Of a stretch of 32,655 nucleotides of DNA, positions 6,713-15,057 are shown in pieces. The DNA is from Flavobacteriaceae bacterium. GTDB taxonomy: Bacteria > Bacteroidota > Bacteroidia > Flavobacteriales > Flavobacteriaceae. The position numbers and the translations under genes were made by a program. The notes beneath the pieces are model-generated. The model was not told the DNA's origin. It made no database searches and saw nothing but the letters and a program-made list of their open reading frames with translations. The stretch's first letter is position 1; the number at the start of each line of letters is the position of its first letter. The stretch spans positions 1 through 32,655 of the forward strand of contig PBNP01000022.1 of the NCBI GenBank assembly GCA_002723295.1, written 5' to 3'.

Positions 6713-9076
6713 TTAAATTTTAATTCTTCCCTTTTTGATTATTTTTTCATTGCTTATGGTATCATCTAATGAAATTAATAATGATGGAAGTAAAATAAGA
6801 TTTGAAAGCATTGCAAAAAGTAGTGTTGCTGAAACAAGTCCTCCTAAAGCAACAGTTCCACCAAAATTGGAAATCATAAATACTGCAAAACCAAAGAATA
6901 AAACAATTCCACTATATAACATACTTATGCCCGTTTCTCTTAGAGCATTATAAACGGATGAACTTATATCCCATCGAGTATCAATTAATTCTTGCCTATA
7001 TTTAGCTAAGAAGTGAATTGTAAAATCAACAGAAATCCCAAAAGCAATACTAAAAACAAGTATTGTAGACGCCTTAAGAGGTATAGCAGAATAACCCATT
7101 ATTCCAGCAGTAATTATTAATGGAAGAAGATTTGGAATTAATGCAATTATAATCATTTTAAAGGAACGAAACATATATGCCATGAAAAAAGCAATAAGCA
7201 ATATGGCTAGTGAAAGAGATAAAAAAAGATTTTTTATCAAATATTTGGTCCCTTTTAAAAACAATAATGATTTTCCAGTCAATAAAACATTATACCTTTC
7301 AGAAGGAAAAAGTTTATTAAGATTTGCTTGTAGTTTATTCTGAATTTTTTCAATCTGATTTGTCTTTATATCTTTCATAAAAGTTGTTATTCTTCCAAAT
7401 TGCATTGTGCTATCAATATAATTACTTAATAGGCCAGAATTTCCTTCAGAGTTTTTAATATATAGAGAAATGAATCTATTTTCTTGTGAGGTAGGAAGTT
7501 TGAAATAATTTGGGTTTCCATTATAGTAAGCTTGTTTTGAGTATTTATATGCGCTTACAATTGATAAAGCAGGTGATAATTCAGGAAAATCGGAAATTGA
7601 ATTATGAAGTTGATCTATTCTTCTTAAAGTCGAAAGGTTATTTATCCCATTTTTTCGTTTTGTATCTATTAAAATTTCTATAGGCACAATTCCTGAAAAT
7701 TCTTGATCATAGTATTGAATATCCTTAAAAAAAAGCGATTTTTTTGGCATATCCTCTATTAAGCTTCCTGAAATTTTTATTTGATATATTCCAATTATTC
7801 CCAAAATCAAGCATAATAATGAAATTATGTATACATTAAGTCTTTTAAAACGAACATTATTTTCCATCCAAAGAATAAATCCATCTATGGTTTTACTTTT
7901 TAAATGCTTTAGGTGCTTTCTATTTGGAATAGGTAAAAAACTATAGATTATAGGTATTACTAATAGTGAAATTATAAAAAGTCCTATTATATTAATTGAC
8001 GCAACAATTCCAAATTCTTTTAGGACTTTACTGTTTGTTAGAATAAAAGTAGCAAAACCACATGCAGTAGTTAGGTTTGTCATTAAAGTAGCGTATCCTA
8101 TTTTGGCTATTATTCTCTGAAGAGATTTTACTTGGTTACCATGTCTTGAAACTTCATGCTGATATTTATTAATAAAAAAAATGCAATTAGGCACACCTAT
8201 AACTATTATTAATGGAGGAATTAATGCGGTTAAAATGGTTATTTCATATTTTAATAATCCAAGTGTTCCAAAAGCCCACATAACACCAATAGAAACGACT
8301 ATTAAAGAAATGAAAGTTGCTCTAATTGACCTAAAGAATAAAAAGAAAATTAATGAAGTTAGAACCATTGCTGATAATACAAATAAACCTATTTCATCAA
8401 CTATATTTTGAGCATTTAATGTTCTAACATAGGGCATTCCAGAAATCTTTAAGTCTAGTTTATTTTCATTTTCAAATGATTTAATTAATGGGATAAACTT
8501 ATCTGTAATAAATGTTTTTCTTGCCTCCGTATTTACCATTTCTGGATCCATATAAGCAATTGTTCTCAATGCTTTTCTAGATTGACTGTAGATTAAATTT
8601 TTATAAAAGGGTAATTCAAAAAATAATCTTTGTTTATAATCAAGTATTTCTTTTTGATTTAAATCTTTATCTGATAATATAGAATCAATTTCAAATCTTT
8701 TCTTCTTATTGTTTTTTGATAAAACTTTTAGGTTTGACGTACTTATTACAGATTTAATTTCCTTTAATTCTAATAATTTATTTGAAAAATTATTCCAAGA
8801 GTTAAATTTTATTGTATTAAAAATAGTCGAATCTTTTACTGAAATTAATAGTAAATTTCCCTCTTCTCCGAATTGCTTTTTAAAATTATTATACTCAATA
8901 TTATCAGGATGATTATCAGGCAATAAATTTGCTTCTGTAAAGGTAAATTTCATATACTGCCACTGGGTAGAAAGGAAAAAAGTAATTAAAAAAACTAGAA
9001 ATAAAATTAAAACCCTATTCTTTAATATTATTCTCGCCAGGGATGTCCAAAAACTCCAATCATTTTTACTTTTCAT
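6713..9076 (-). CDS. MMPL/RND-superfamily exporter with sterol-sensing-like domains
   Basis: A 787-residue inner-membrane transporter with the two-fold RND layout. One helix (about 20-38) is followed by a large periplasmic domain (about 40-225) and five helices (about 228-380). Then come another helix (about 418-436), a second periplasmic domain (about 440-620) and five final helices (about 633-775). Motifs such as FGTLGLLKYEITILTALIPP and IAFGISVDFTIHFLAKYR match the MMPL / sterol-sensing family, whose members export lipids or hydrophobic compounds using the proton gradient. The substrate is unknown. It sits 22 bases after frr on the same strand, so it is probably part of the pyrH-frr transcript. 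No adaptor or outer-membrane factor is nearby. Confidence 0.9.
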   Translation of the reverse strand: MKSKNDWSFWTSLARIILKNRVLILFLVFLITFFLSTQWQYMKFTFTEANLLPDNHPDNIEYNNFKKQFGEEGNLLLISVKDSTIFNTIKFNSWNNFSNKLLELKEIKSVISTSNLKVLSKNNKKKRFEIDSILSDKDLNQKEILDYKQRLFFELPFYKNLIYSQSRKALRTIAYMDPEMVNTEARKTFITDKFIPLIKSFENENKLDLKISGMPYVRTLNAQNIVDEIGLFVLSAMVLTSLIFFLFFRSIRATFISLIVVSIGVMWAFGTLGLLKYEITILTALIPPLIIVIGVPNCIFFINKYQHEVSRHGNQVKSLQRIIAKIGYATLMTNLTTACGFATFILTNSKVLKEFGIVASINIIGLFIISLLVIPIIYSFLPIPNRKHLKHLKSKTIDGFILWMENNVRFKRLNVYIISLLCLILGIIGIYQIKISGSLIEDMPKKSLFFKDIQYYDQEFSGIVPIEILIDTKRKNGINNLSTLRRIDQLHNSISDFPELSPALSIVSAYKYSKQAYYNGNPNYFKLPTSQENRFISLYIKNSEGNSGLLSNYIDSTMQFGRITTFMKDIKTNQIEKIQNKLQANLNKLFPSERYNVLLTGKSLLFLKGTKYLIKNLFLSLSLAILLIAFFMAYMFRSFKMIIIALIPNLLPLIITAGIMGYSAIPLKASTILVFSIAFGISVDFTIHFLAKYRQELIDTRWDISSSVYNALRETGISMLYSGIVLFFGFAVFMISNFGGTVALGGLVSATLLFAMLSNLILLPSLLISLDDTISNEKIIKKGRIKI

Positions 9077-9098
9077 ATTGGATATATTGGAAGGAAAA

Positions 9099-9650
9099 TC
9101 AAATTGTTAAAATTTCTTTTTCTTTAGCTGAAAAGAAAATATCAGATTTATTTATAAATGAATCGGTTAAATCTTGTATATCCTGCTCATAATTTTTTTT
9201 CATATCATCTGAAACAGCTATTTTTTTAACTTCATTATTAGCATCTTTGCGAGCATTTCGAATACTAACTTTTGCGTTTTCCACTTCGCTTTTTGCTAAT
9301 TTCACTAAATCTTGACGCCGTTCTTCAGTCATAGGTGGAATGCTAATAATTACAGATTCACCATTATTTGTTGGGGTGAAACCAATATTTGCAATTAAAA
9401 TTGCTTTTTCAATTTCTGGTATTAGAGCTTTCTCCCATGGTTGGATATTTAAAGTTTTAGAATCAGGAGTGCTTATATTAGAAACTTGATTTAAAGGTGT
9501 TTGAACCCCATAATAATCTATCGTAATATTTGAAAGCATTATTGGATTAGCTTTTCCTGCCCTGATATTAATTAGTTCCTTTTCAAGATGAGTTATAGCT
9601 TTATTCATACTTTCTTTAGAGGCTTCGATAATAAAATCTATTTCTTCCAT
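9099..9650 (-). CDS. frr: ribosome recycling factor
   Basis: Splits post-termination ribosomes together with EF-G. The 183-residue length is typical. The conserved segments are LINIRAGKANPIML (domain I), the YYGVQTPLNQVSNI and PWEKALIPEIEKAI parts of domain II, and the ITIPPMTEERR-like stretch (ISIPPMTEERRQDLVK). It lies 11 bases downstream of pyrH, the usual bacterial pyrH-frr pair. Confidence 0.98.
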   Translation of the reverse strand: MEEIDFIIEASKESMNKAITHLEKELINIRAGKANPIMLSNITIDYYGVQTPLNQVSNISTPDSKTLNIQPWEKALIPEIEKAILIANIGFTPTNNGESVIISIPPMTEERRQDLVKLAKSEVENAKVSIRNARKDANNEVKKIAVSDDMKKNYEQDIQDLTDSFINKSDIFFSAKEKEILTI

Positions 9651-9661
9651 TTTATTATATT

Positions 9662-10369
9662 TTATATATAGACTCTTGTGCCAATTTTATCACCTTTAAT
9701 TACCTTTTTTAGATTTCCTTTAGTATTCATATCAAAAACTATAATAGGCAATTTGTTCTCTTGACTTAATGTAAATGCAGTAGTATCCATAATTTTTAAA
9801 CCTTTGCTTATTGCTTCATCAAATGAAAGATTTTCAAATTTTATTGCACCTTTGTTCTTTTCAGGATCTTCATTATAAATACCATCTACTCTAGTTCCCT
9901 TTAAGATTACATCAGCATTAATTTCAATTGCTCTTAAAACAGCTGCGGAATCAGTAGTAAAAAAAGGATTTCCTGTTCCACTCCCAAAAATCACCACTCT
10001 TCCTTTTTCAAGATGACGTGTAGCTTTTCTTTTGATAAATGGTTCGGCAATTGCTTCTATTTTAATTGCAGTTTGCAAACGGGTTGGAACCTTGTTGTCT
10101 TCCAAAGCACTTTGAAGAGCTAGGCCATTTATTACTGTTGCTAGCATACCCATATAGTCTGCTTGAACTCTATCCATACCTTTACTAGCAGCAGAAATTC
10201 CACGAAAGATATTTCCACCTCCAATCACAATAGCTATCTCAACACCTTCTTGTTGAATTTCTTTTATTTCCTTTGCGTAATCATTTAGTCTAAGAGGGTC
10301 AATTCCATGATTTCTATCACCCATAAGTGCCTCACCACTTAGTTTAAGTAAAATTCTTTTATTCTGCAT
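9662..10369 (-). CDS. pyrH: UMP kinase
   Basis: Phosphorylates UMP to UDP with ATP, the step that feeds UTP and CTP synthesis. The 235-residue amino-acid-kinase fold protein shows the N-terminal KLSGEALMG phosphate loop, IGGGNIFRG, the [15 protein letters not shown] segment, [15 protein letters not shown], and a [13 protein letters not shown] stretch, all bacterial PyrH signatures. It is first of the pyrH-frr-permease group, with an exact -7 element 15 bases ahead of its ATG. Confidence 0.98.
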   Translation of the reverse strand: MQNKRILLKLSGEALMGDRNHGIDPLRLNDYAKEIKEIQQEGVEIAIVIGGGNIFRGISAASKGMDRVQADYMGMLATVINGLALQSALEDNKVPTRLQTAIKIEAIAEPFIKRKATRHLEKGRVVIFGSGTGNPFFTTDSAAVLRAIEINADVILKGTRVDGIYNEDPEKNKGAIKFENLSFDEAISKGLKIMDTTAFTLSQENKLPIIVFDMNTKGNLKKVIKGDKIGTRVYI

Positions 10370-10384
10370 TTATAATAGTTCTAA

Positions 10385-10392
10385 CAAATATA
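10385..10392 (-). promoter_or_regulatory. -7 element (TATATTTG) of pyrH
   Basis: Exact TAnnTTTG on the minus strand, 15 bases before the pyrH ATG in the 65-base gap after nadC. The -33 region is not recognisable. Confidence 0.55.
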
Positions 10393-10434
10393 ACTATAGC
10401 AATATAATTTTACTGCTTTTAAATATTGAAATTT

Positions 10435-11298
10435 TTAATCTACTTTTAAAGTTAAATCAATGTGCGGGGCTGAATGTGTTAAAGCTCCTAAGGAGATATA
10501 ATTTACACCAGTACTTGCAATTAGTTTAATGTTTTTTTCATTAATATTACCAGAAGCTTCAGTTGGAATTTTTCCATCAATTAATTTTAGTGCCTTAATT
10601 ATATCTTTTTGACTCATGTTATCTAAAAGAATACGATTTATCCACTTGTAATTTATAACCTTTTTTACTTCTTTTATGTTTTTTGTTTCAACAATGACTG
10701 GCAAAAAATAATCTAAACTATCTATATATACTTTTGTCTTTTTTAGAACTGAATCTATACTTTCTGAAAAACTAATATGATTATCTTTAATCATTATAGC
10801 ATCAAAAAGTCCCATCCTGTGATTTTCTCCACCCCCAATCATAACTGCCCATTTTTCAGGATATCTAAAATTTGGTGTTGTCTTTCTAGTATCAAGAAGA
10901 ACACAATCAAATGATTTTATCATTCTTTTTAGTTTATGTGTTAATGAGGCAATTCCACTCATCCTTTGCATTGTATTTAAAACAATTCTTTCAGTAGATA
11001 ATATTGATCTTGGTGGTCCAGTTATTAGAAATACTTGAGACCCTTTTTTTAAAAAGTCACCATCTTCTACTAATTTTTTAAATTTCACTTTAGGATCATA
11101 GTACTTGAATATCTTTTCTGCTAATTTTACCCCAGCGATTATACAATCTGTTTTGGTGAACAATCTAACTGACTTTCTTGGATTATTTGATAAAAGAGCT
11201 TCAACACTATGATCCAAAGGTCCAATGTCTTCATCTAATGCATTTCTAATAAACTTTTCTATATTTTTTTTATAGTTTTTATAAAAAGAATTATGCAT
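10435..11298 (-). CDS. nadC: nicotinate-nucleotide pyrophosphorylase (quinolinate phosphoribosyltransferase)
   Basis: Converts quinolinate and PRPP to nicotinate mononucleotide, the last dedicated step of de novo NAD synthesis. The 287-residue protein carries the signatures LLDTRKTTPNFR, GGGENHRMGLFDAIMIKDNH (substrate site), ILLDNMS, TEASGNI and YISLGALTHSAPHIDL. It follows nadA by 13 bases. nadB (aspartate oxidase) is not in the window, so it must be elsewhere or replaced by an aspartate dehydrogenase. Confidence 0.97.
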   Translation of the reverse strand: MHNSFYKNYKKNIEKFIRNALDEDIGPLDHSVEALLSNNPRKSVRLFTKTDCIIAGVKLAEKIFKYYDPKVKFKKLVEDGDFLKKGSQVFLITGPPRSILSTERIVLNTMQRMSGIASLTHKLKRMIKSFDCVLLDTRKTTPNFRYPEKWAVMIGGGENHRMGLFDAIMIKDNHISFSESIDSVLKKTKVYIDSLDYFLPVIVETKNIKEVKKVINYKWINRILLDNMSQKDIIKALKLIDGKIPTEASGNINEKNIKLIASTGVNYISLGALTHSAPHIDLTLKVD

Positions 11299-11311
11299 AA
11301 TTCAGATCAAT

Positions 11312-12307
11312 TTAATTAACTGCAAGCATGCGGTCAATAGCAATTTTTGATTGAAGAATAATTTGATTATTTAAATTAATTTCTGGTTTTTCTTCTTTTA
11401 AGCAATAATATAGCTTTTCAAGTGTATTTAGTTTCATAAAGGAACATTCACTACATGAACAATTTTCGTCTTCAACTGGTGCAGGAATAAAAAATTTATC
11501 AGGGCATTTTTTTTGCATTTCATGAAGTATACCAGATTCAGTTGCAACAATATAAGATTTGCTTTTATCTTTTTGAACAAACTGAAGCAATCCAGATGTA
11601 CTTCCTATGAAATTTGCAATTTTTAAAATTGGAGAGGTGCTTTCTGGATGTGCTATAAATTTTGCATTTGGGTTTTCTTTAGCTAGCTGTATAATTTTGT
11701 CTAAAGAAAATGCCTCATGAACCATACATGAACCATTCCAAAGAATTAATTCTCGACCAGTTTCTTTTATTAAATAATTACCAAGATTTTTATCTGGAGC
11801 AAAAATTATTTTTTTATTAAGAGGAATGCTTTCAATTATTTTTTTTGCATTGGTTGATGTACATACAATATCACTAAGTGCTTTAATCTCTGCACTACAA
11901 TTTATATAAGAAACTATAATTGCATCAGGGTAATTTGAAATAAATTTTTTGAATTCATAAGGAGGGCATGAATCAGCAAGTGAACACCCAGCATTGATAT
12001 CTGGAAGTAAAACCTTCTTGGAGGGATTAATTATTTTTGCTGTTTCTGCCATAAATTTAACCCCAGCAAGAATAATTATGTCTTGATTAACTTTGGAGGC
12101 ACATTTCGCCAAATAAAGACTATCACCTAGATAATCAGCTAATTCTTGAATTTCAGGAGATTGATAATAATGTGATAATATAACCGCATTTTTTTCTTTC
12201 TTTAGCATTCTTATCTTATTGGATAATTCAATATTATAATCCAAAGAATTTTGGTCATTTATGCTTTTATGCCTGTTTTTTTTGATTTCAACAGAGAACA
12301 TCTTCAT
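11312..12307 (-). CDS. nadA: quinolinate synthase
   Basis: Condenses iminoaspartate with dihydroxyacetone phosphate to quinolinate using a [4Fe-4S] cluster. The three cluster cysteines are recognisable in INAGCSLADSC, NGSCMVHEAF and the C-terminal CSCSECSFMKL. HYYQSPEIQELADYLGDSL is the N-terminal signature. I place the start at ATG 12307 (331 residues). A longer TTG start at 12322 would put the coding region inside the exact TAnnTTTG element at 12320-12327, and ATG 12301 is also possible. It is followed 13 bases on by nadC. Confidence 0.96.
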   Translation of the reverse strand: MKMFSVEIKKNRHKSINDQNSLDYNIELSNKIRMLKKEKNAVILSHYYQSPEIQELADYLGDSLYLAKCASKVNQDIIILAGVKFMAETAKIINPSKKVLLPDINAGCSLADSCPPYEFKKFISNYPDAIIVSYINCSAEIKALSDIVCTSTNAKKIIESIPLNKKIIFAPDKNLGNYLIKETGRELILWNGSCMVHEAFSLDKIIQLAKENPNAKFIAHPESTSPILKIANFIGSTSGLLQFVQKDKSKSYIVATESGILHEMQKKCPDKFFIPAPVEDENCSCSECSFMKLNTLEKLYYCLKEEKPEINLNNQIILQSKIAIDRMLAVN

Positions 12308-12319
12308 TATTGTTTTTTG

Positions 12320-12327
12320 CAAAATTA
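12320..12327 (-). promoter_or_regulatory. -7 element (TAATTTTG) of nadA-nadC
   Basis: Exact TAnnTTTG on the minus strand between truB and nadA, 12 bases before the chosen nadA ATG. It suggests nadAC has its own promoter even though it follows truB by only 40 bases. Confidence 0.5.
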
Positions 12328-12347
12328 TACAAATAATCTATTCCATA

Positions 12348-13049
12348 CTATATAAATTGCTTTTCAAAAGCATTTATTTTAATAGCATTCTTAATAGAAT
12401 AGTTCCCTATACTTATTCTTCTTAGACTAGACAGATAAGCTCCACTATTTAAAGCTAGCCCAAAATCATTCACCAAAGACCTAATATATGTTCCCTTACT
12501 ACAATTTATAATAAATTCTATTTCATTTATATTAAAAGACTTAATATCAAATTTTTTTATTTCAACTTCTCTTTTAGAAATTTGAATTTGCTGGTTGTTT
12601 CTTGCATATTCATATAATCTTTTTCCATTTATTTTTATAGCCGAATAAATTGGCGGAGTTTGTTTTATTCTTCCAACAAACATTTCTTTTGTTTTGTTTA
12701 TTAGATCCAAATTAATATGTTCAGTTGGGAAATGGTTGTTAATTTTAGTTTCAAGATCAAATGAGGGAGTGGTACTTCCTAAAATAATTTTTCCAATGTA
12801 TGATTTATTCATATTTTGAATCAAGGAAATTTTTTTTGTAGCTTTTCCAGTAGCAATAACTAAAAGTCCTGATGCTAAAGGGTCAAGTGTTCCTGCATGG
12901 CCAACTTTTAATTTTTTTTTGCCAGTAGTTTTTTTTAAAACATACCTAATTTTTTTTACAACTTCGAAAGAAGTCCATTTAATAGGTTTGTCAATAAGTA
13001 TTAAAATACCTTCTTCAACTTGATTTAAATTGTTATTAAATATTTCCAT
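12348..13049 (-). CDS. truB: tRNA pseudouridine-55 synthase
   Basis: Isomerises U55 in the T-loop of tRNAs. The 233 residues show the catalytic motif GHAGTLDPLASGLLVIATGKATK with its Asp, the KSYIGKIILGSTTPSFD segment, QTPPIYSAIKINGKRLYEYAR and the CSKGTYIRSLVNDFG motif. Length matches short Bacteroidota TruB without an extended PUA domain. Its start overlaps the uppP end by 14 bases, so translation is probably coupled. Confidence 0.97.
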   Translation of the reverse strand: MEIFNNNLNQVEEGILILIDKPIKWTSFEVVKKIRYVLKKTTGKKKLKVGHAGTLDPLASGLLVIATGKATKKISLIQNMNKSYIGKIILGSTTPSFDLETKINNHFPTEHINLDLINKTKEMFVGRIKQTPPIYSAIKINGKRLYEYARNNQQIQISKREVEIKKFDIKSFNINEIEFIINCSKGTYIRSLVNDFGLALNSGAYLSSLRRISIGNYSIKNAIKINAFEKQFI

Positions 13050-13827
13050 AAAACAATGAAAAGGTTCCTAAAATTAAGCAGTAGTATCCAAAGTATTTTA
13101 AATTACTTTTCTTAACTAAACTAATCATCCATTTACAGGCTAATATTCCTGTAAAAAATGCCGAAACGAACCCAATTAATAGAGCAGGGGAAAAAGCGAT
13201 TTTTTCAAATCCATTATAATCAATTATAGTTTTAATCATACTACCAAATATAAGAGGGATTACCATTAGAAATGAAAATCTAGCGGCTTCACTTTTATTG
13301 ATTCCTAGAAAAATTGCTATAGCTATTGTTGAACCACTTCTTGAAATGCCTGGTAAAATAGCTAAAGCTTGTGTTAATCCAATTATTAATGCATAAAAAG
13401 GTGTAATTTCTCTTGAAAGAACCTTTGATTTATCTGCTAAGAATAAAATAATTCCTGTAATTATAAGCATAATACCAACTAATAAGAGATTTGCATTAAA
13501 AAGACTATAAATTAAATCCTTTAAAAAAAAACCCACAAGCACAGAAGGAATCATTGAAATGATAATATTTAAAATAAAATTTTGACTAATTATTCTATTA
13601 GAAGTAATAAAAAAATTTTGTGAGATGATTAATAAATCTTTCTTAAAAACCCAAATAGTGCTTAGAGCAGTTGCAGAATGTAAAATTAAAGTAAGCAATA
13701 GGCCTTTAGTTTGAAAACTTGATTTAAGTACACCTTTAGCAATTTCTATATGACCACTAGATGAAATGGGTAAAAATTCAGTAAGTCCTTGGATAATGCC
13801 TAATAAAAAAAAATTAAACTCATCCAT
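13036..13827 (-). CDS. uppP: undecaprenyl-diphosphatase
   Basis: Membrane phosphatase that regenerates undecaprenyl phosphate, the lipid carrier for peptidoglycan and surface glycans. The 263-residue polytopic protein has both catalytic motifs: the N-terminal GLTEFLPISSSGHIEI (Glu and the Ser/His cluster) and PGISRSGSTIA further on. It lies in the ftsX-DUF3098-uppP-truB group, 5 bases after the DUF3098 gene and overlapping truB by 14 bases. Confidence 0.97.
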   Translation of the reverse strand: MDEFNFFLLGIIQGLTEFLPISSSGHIEIAKGVLKSSFQTKGLLLTLILHSATALSTIWVFKKDLLIISQNFFITSNRIISQNFILNIIISMIPSVLVGFFLKDLIYSLFNANLLLVGIMLIITGIILFLADKSKVLSREITPFYALIIGLTQALAILPGISRSGSTIAIAIFLGINKSEAARFSFLMVIPLIFGSMIKTIIDYNGFEKIAFSPALLIGFVSAFFTGILACKWMISLVKKSNLKYFGYYCLILGTFSLFYGNI

Positions 13828-13832
13828 TGTAG

Positions 13833-14072
13833 TTATTTTGATTCTTTAATTATAGAATAAACAGCTAAACCAAAACCTATAAGGACAATTGTTGGAGCTA
13901 GACGAATACGTCTAAAATTAAATATATCATAGTTAAAAACCTCTGGATTATTGGTTCCTCCACCTGTCATTAAAATGAATCCCAAAGCTATCGTTATAAT
14001 TGAAAAAAATAACCATTTGTAATTGCTTTTTCTAAACAGAAAATTCTTTTTATTATCTCTAGTATATTTCAT
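13833..14072 (-). CDS. DUF3098 membrane protein
   Basis: A 79-residue protein with a basic N-terminus and two hydrophobic segments (about 19-36 and 57-74). Between them is the conserved-looking loop GGGTNNPEVFNYDIFNFRRI. This pattern and the position between ftsX and uppP match DUF3098, a small Bacteroidota-specific family of unknown function. It overlaps the end of ftsX by 14 bases, so the two are probably translated together. A role with the FtsEX divisome module is inference from context. Confidence 0.88.
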   Translation of the reverse strand: MKYTRDNKKNFLFRKSNYKWLFFSIITIALGFILMTGGGTNNPEVFNYDIFNFRRIRLAPTIVLIGFGLAVYSIIKESK

Positions 14073-14937
14073 CAGTTTTAAGTTTCAAATATTTTTTAGT
14101 TGCAAAATAAGTACTTGAAAAAATTATAAGCATCCCAAAAGTAAAAGTAGAAGCAAGAATTAAAAATATTGAAAATGAATCTTGAAAAGTTTCTAATTCT
14201 GAGAAATTATTTTGAATAATATTAAACAAAACAAATAACAATATAACTGCAATTACTGAAGAAATTAAGCCCAACTTTAGATACTTAATTATAAAAGGAA
14301 TTTGAATAAAGGCCTTAGTTGCCCCAACTAATTGCATAGTTTTAATTTCAAAGCGTTTAGAAAAAACAGATAATCTAATGGAATTATCGATCAAAAGTAT
14401 TGCAATCAAAACAAAAGTTAAACTTGAAATCAACATCCAATATCCAATTTTATTAATGTTTTTATCCAATATTTTAACTAATGGCTGATCATACTGAACT
14501 TCAGAAACAAAAGGGTATTGAACAAAAGTATCAGTAAGTTCTTTTAAAATATGTGGTTTTACAAAGTTTGCATTGAAATAAATATCTAATGAACTTAGTA
14601 AAGGATTATATCCTAAAAATTCAATAAATTCTTCACCAATTTCTTGTGCATAAATTTTTGCTGCATCTTCTTTTGAAGTATATGAAACATATTTTGTTGC
14701 TTCTTGAAATTGGATTGACTTTTGAATTTGATGAATTTCTATTTTTTTTGTTTTATCCTTGAAATATATTGTCAATACAATTTGTTCCTTAAAATAATCA
14801 GCAATTTTTTGTGAGCTAACTAAAAAAGCACCTAAAACACCTATTATGAATAAAACAAGCATATTAATTATTACAACAGAAAAGTAGGTGCTTAAAAGCC
14901 TACGATTTTGATATTTTTCTTCTAAATTATTGTTCAA
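14059..14937 (-). CDS. ftsX: cell-division ABC transporter permease FtsX
   Basis: Inner-membrane partner of the ATPase FtsE; the pair controls septal peptidoglycan hydrolases. The 292 residues show helix 1 (about 19-40), a periplasmic domain (about 42-165) containing SYTSKEDAAKIYAQEIGEEFIEFLGYNPL, and three further helices (about 170-190, 218-240, 258-280). The MQLVGATKAFIQIPFIIKY loop is the FtsX hallmark. The start is a TTG at 14937: an in-frame TAA lies four codons upstream and no ATG is available, and the resulting N-terminus has the family's QNRRLLSTYFS segment. ftsE is not in the window, as is common in this phylum. Confidence 0.95.
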   Translation of the reverse strand: MNNNLEEKYQNRRLLSTYFSVVIINMLVLFIIGVLGAFLVSSQKIADYFKEQIVLTIYFKDKTKKIEIHQIQKSIQFQEATKYVSYTSKEDAAKIYAQEIGEEFIEFLGYNPLLSSLDIYFNANFVKPHILKELTDTFVQYPFVSEVQYDQPLVKILDKNINKIGYWMLISSLTFVLIAILLIDNSIRLSVFSKRFEIKTMQLVGATKAFIQIPFIIKYLKLGLISSVIAVILLFVLFNIIQNNFSELETFQDSFSIFLILASTFTFGMLIIFSSTYFATKKYLKLKTDEIY

Positions 14938-14954
14938 GCCAAGTGATTAAAGTG

Positions 14955-14962
14955 TAAAATTA
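14955..14962 (-). promoter_or_regulatory. possible -7 element (TAATTTTA) ahead of ftsX
   Basis: One-mismatch TAnnTTTG on the minus strand, 17 bases before the ftsX TTG, in the divergent ftsX/leuS gap. Confidence 0.35.
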
Positions 14963-15024
14963 ATAAACCGAAATGATTTAAATGCTCTAGGCAGAATATT
15001 CTTTTTCCTTTCAATCAATAAATG

Positions 15025-15032
15025 TATTTTTA
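15025..15032 (+). promoter_or_regulatory. possible -7 element (TATTTTTA) ahead of leuS
   Basis: One-mismatch TAnnTTTG, 25 bases before the chosen GTG start of leuS. It overlaps the alternative upstream ATG at 15022, which argues against that ATG. Confidence 0.35.
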
Positions 15033-15057
15033 CAAGATTAAATTATATAATCCTTTT

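Noticed and set aside
5581-8912. Plus-strand open frames opposite asnS and the MMPL gene (5581-5814, 6735-6953, 8181-8411, 8709-8912)
   Set aside because: They overlap genes with strong family support and have no plausible protein features.
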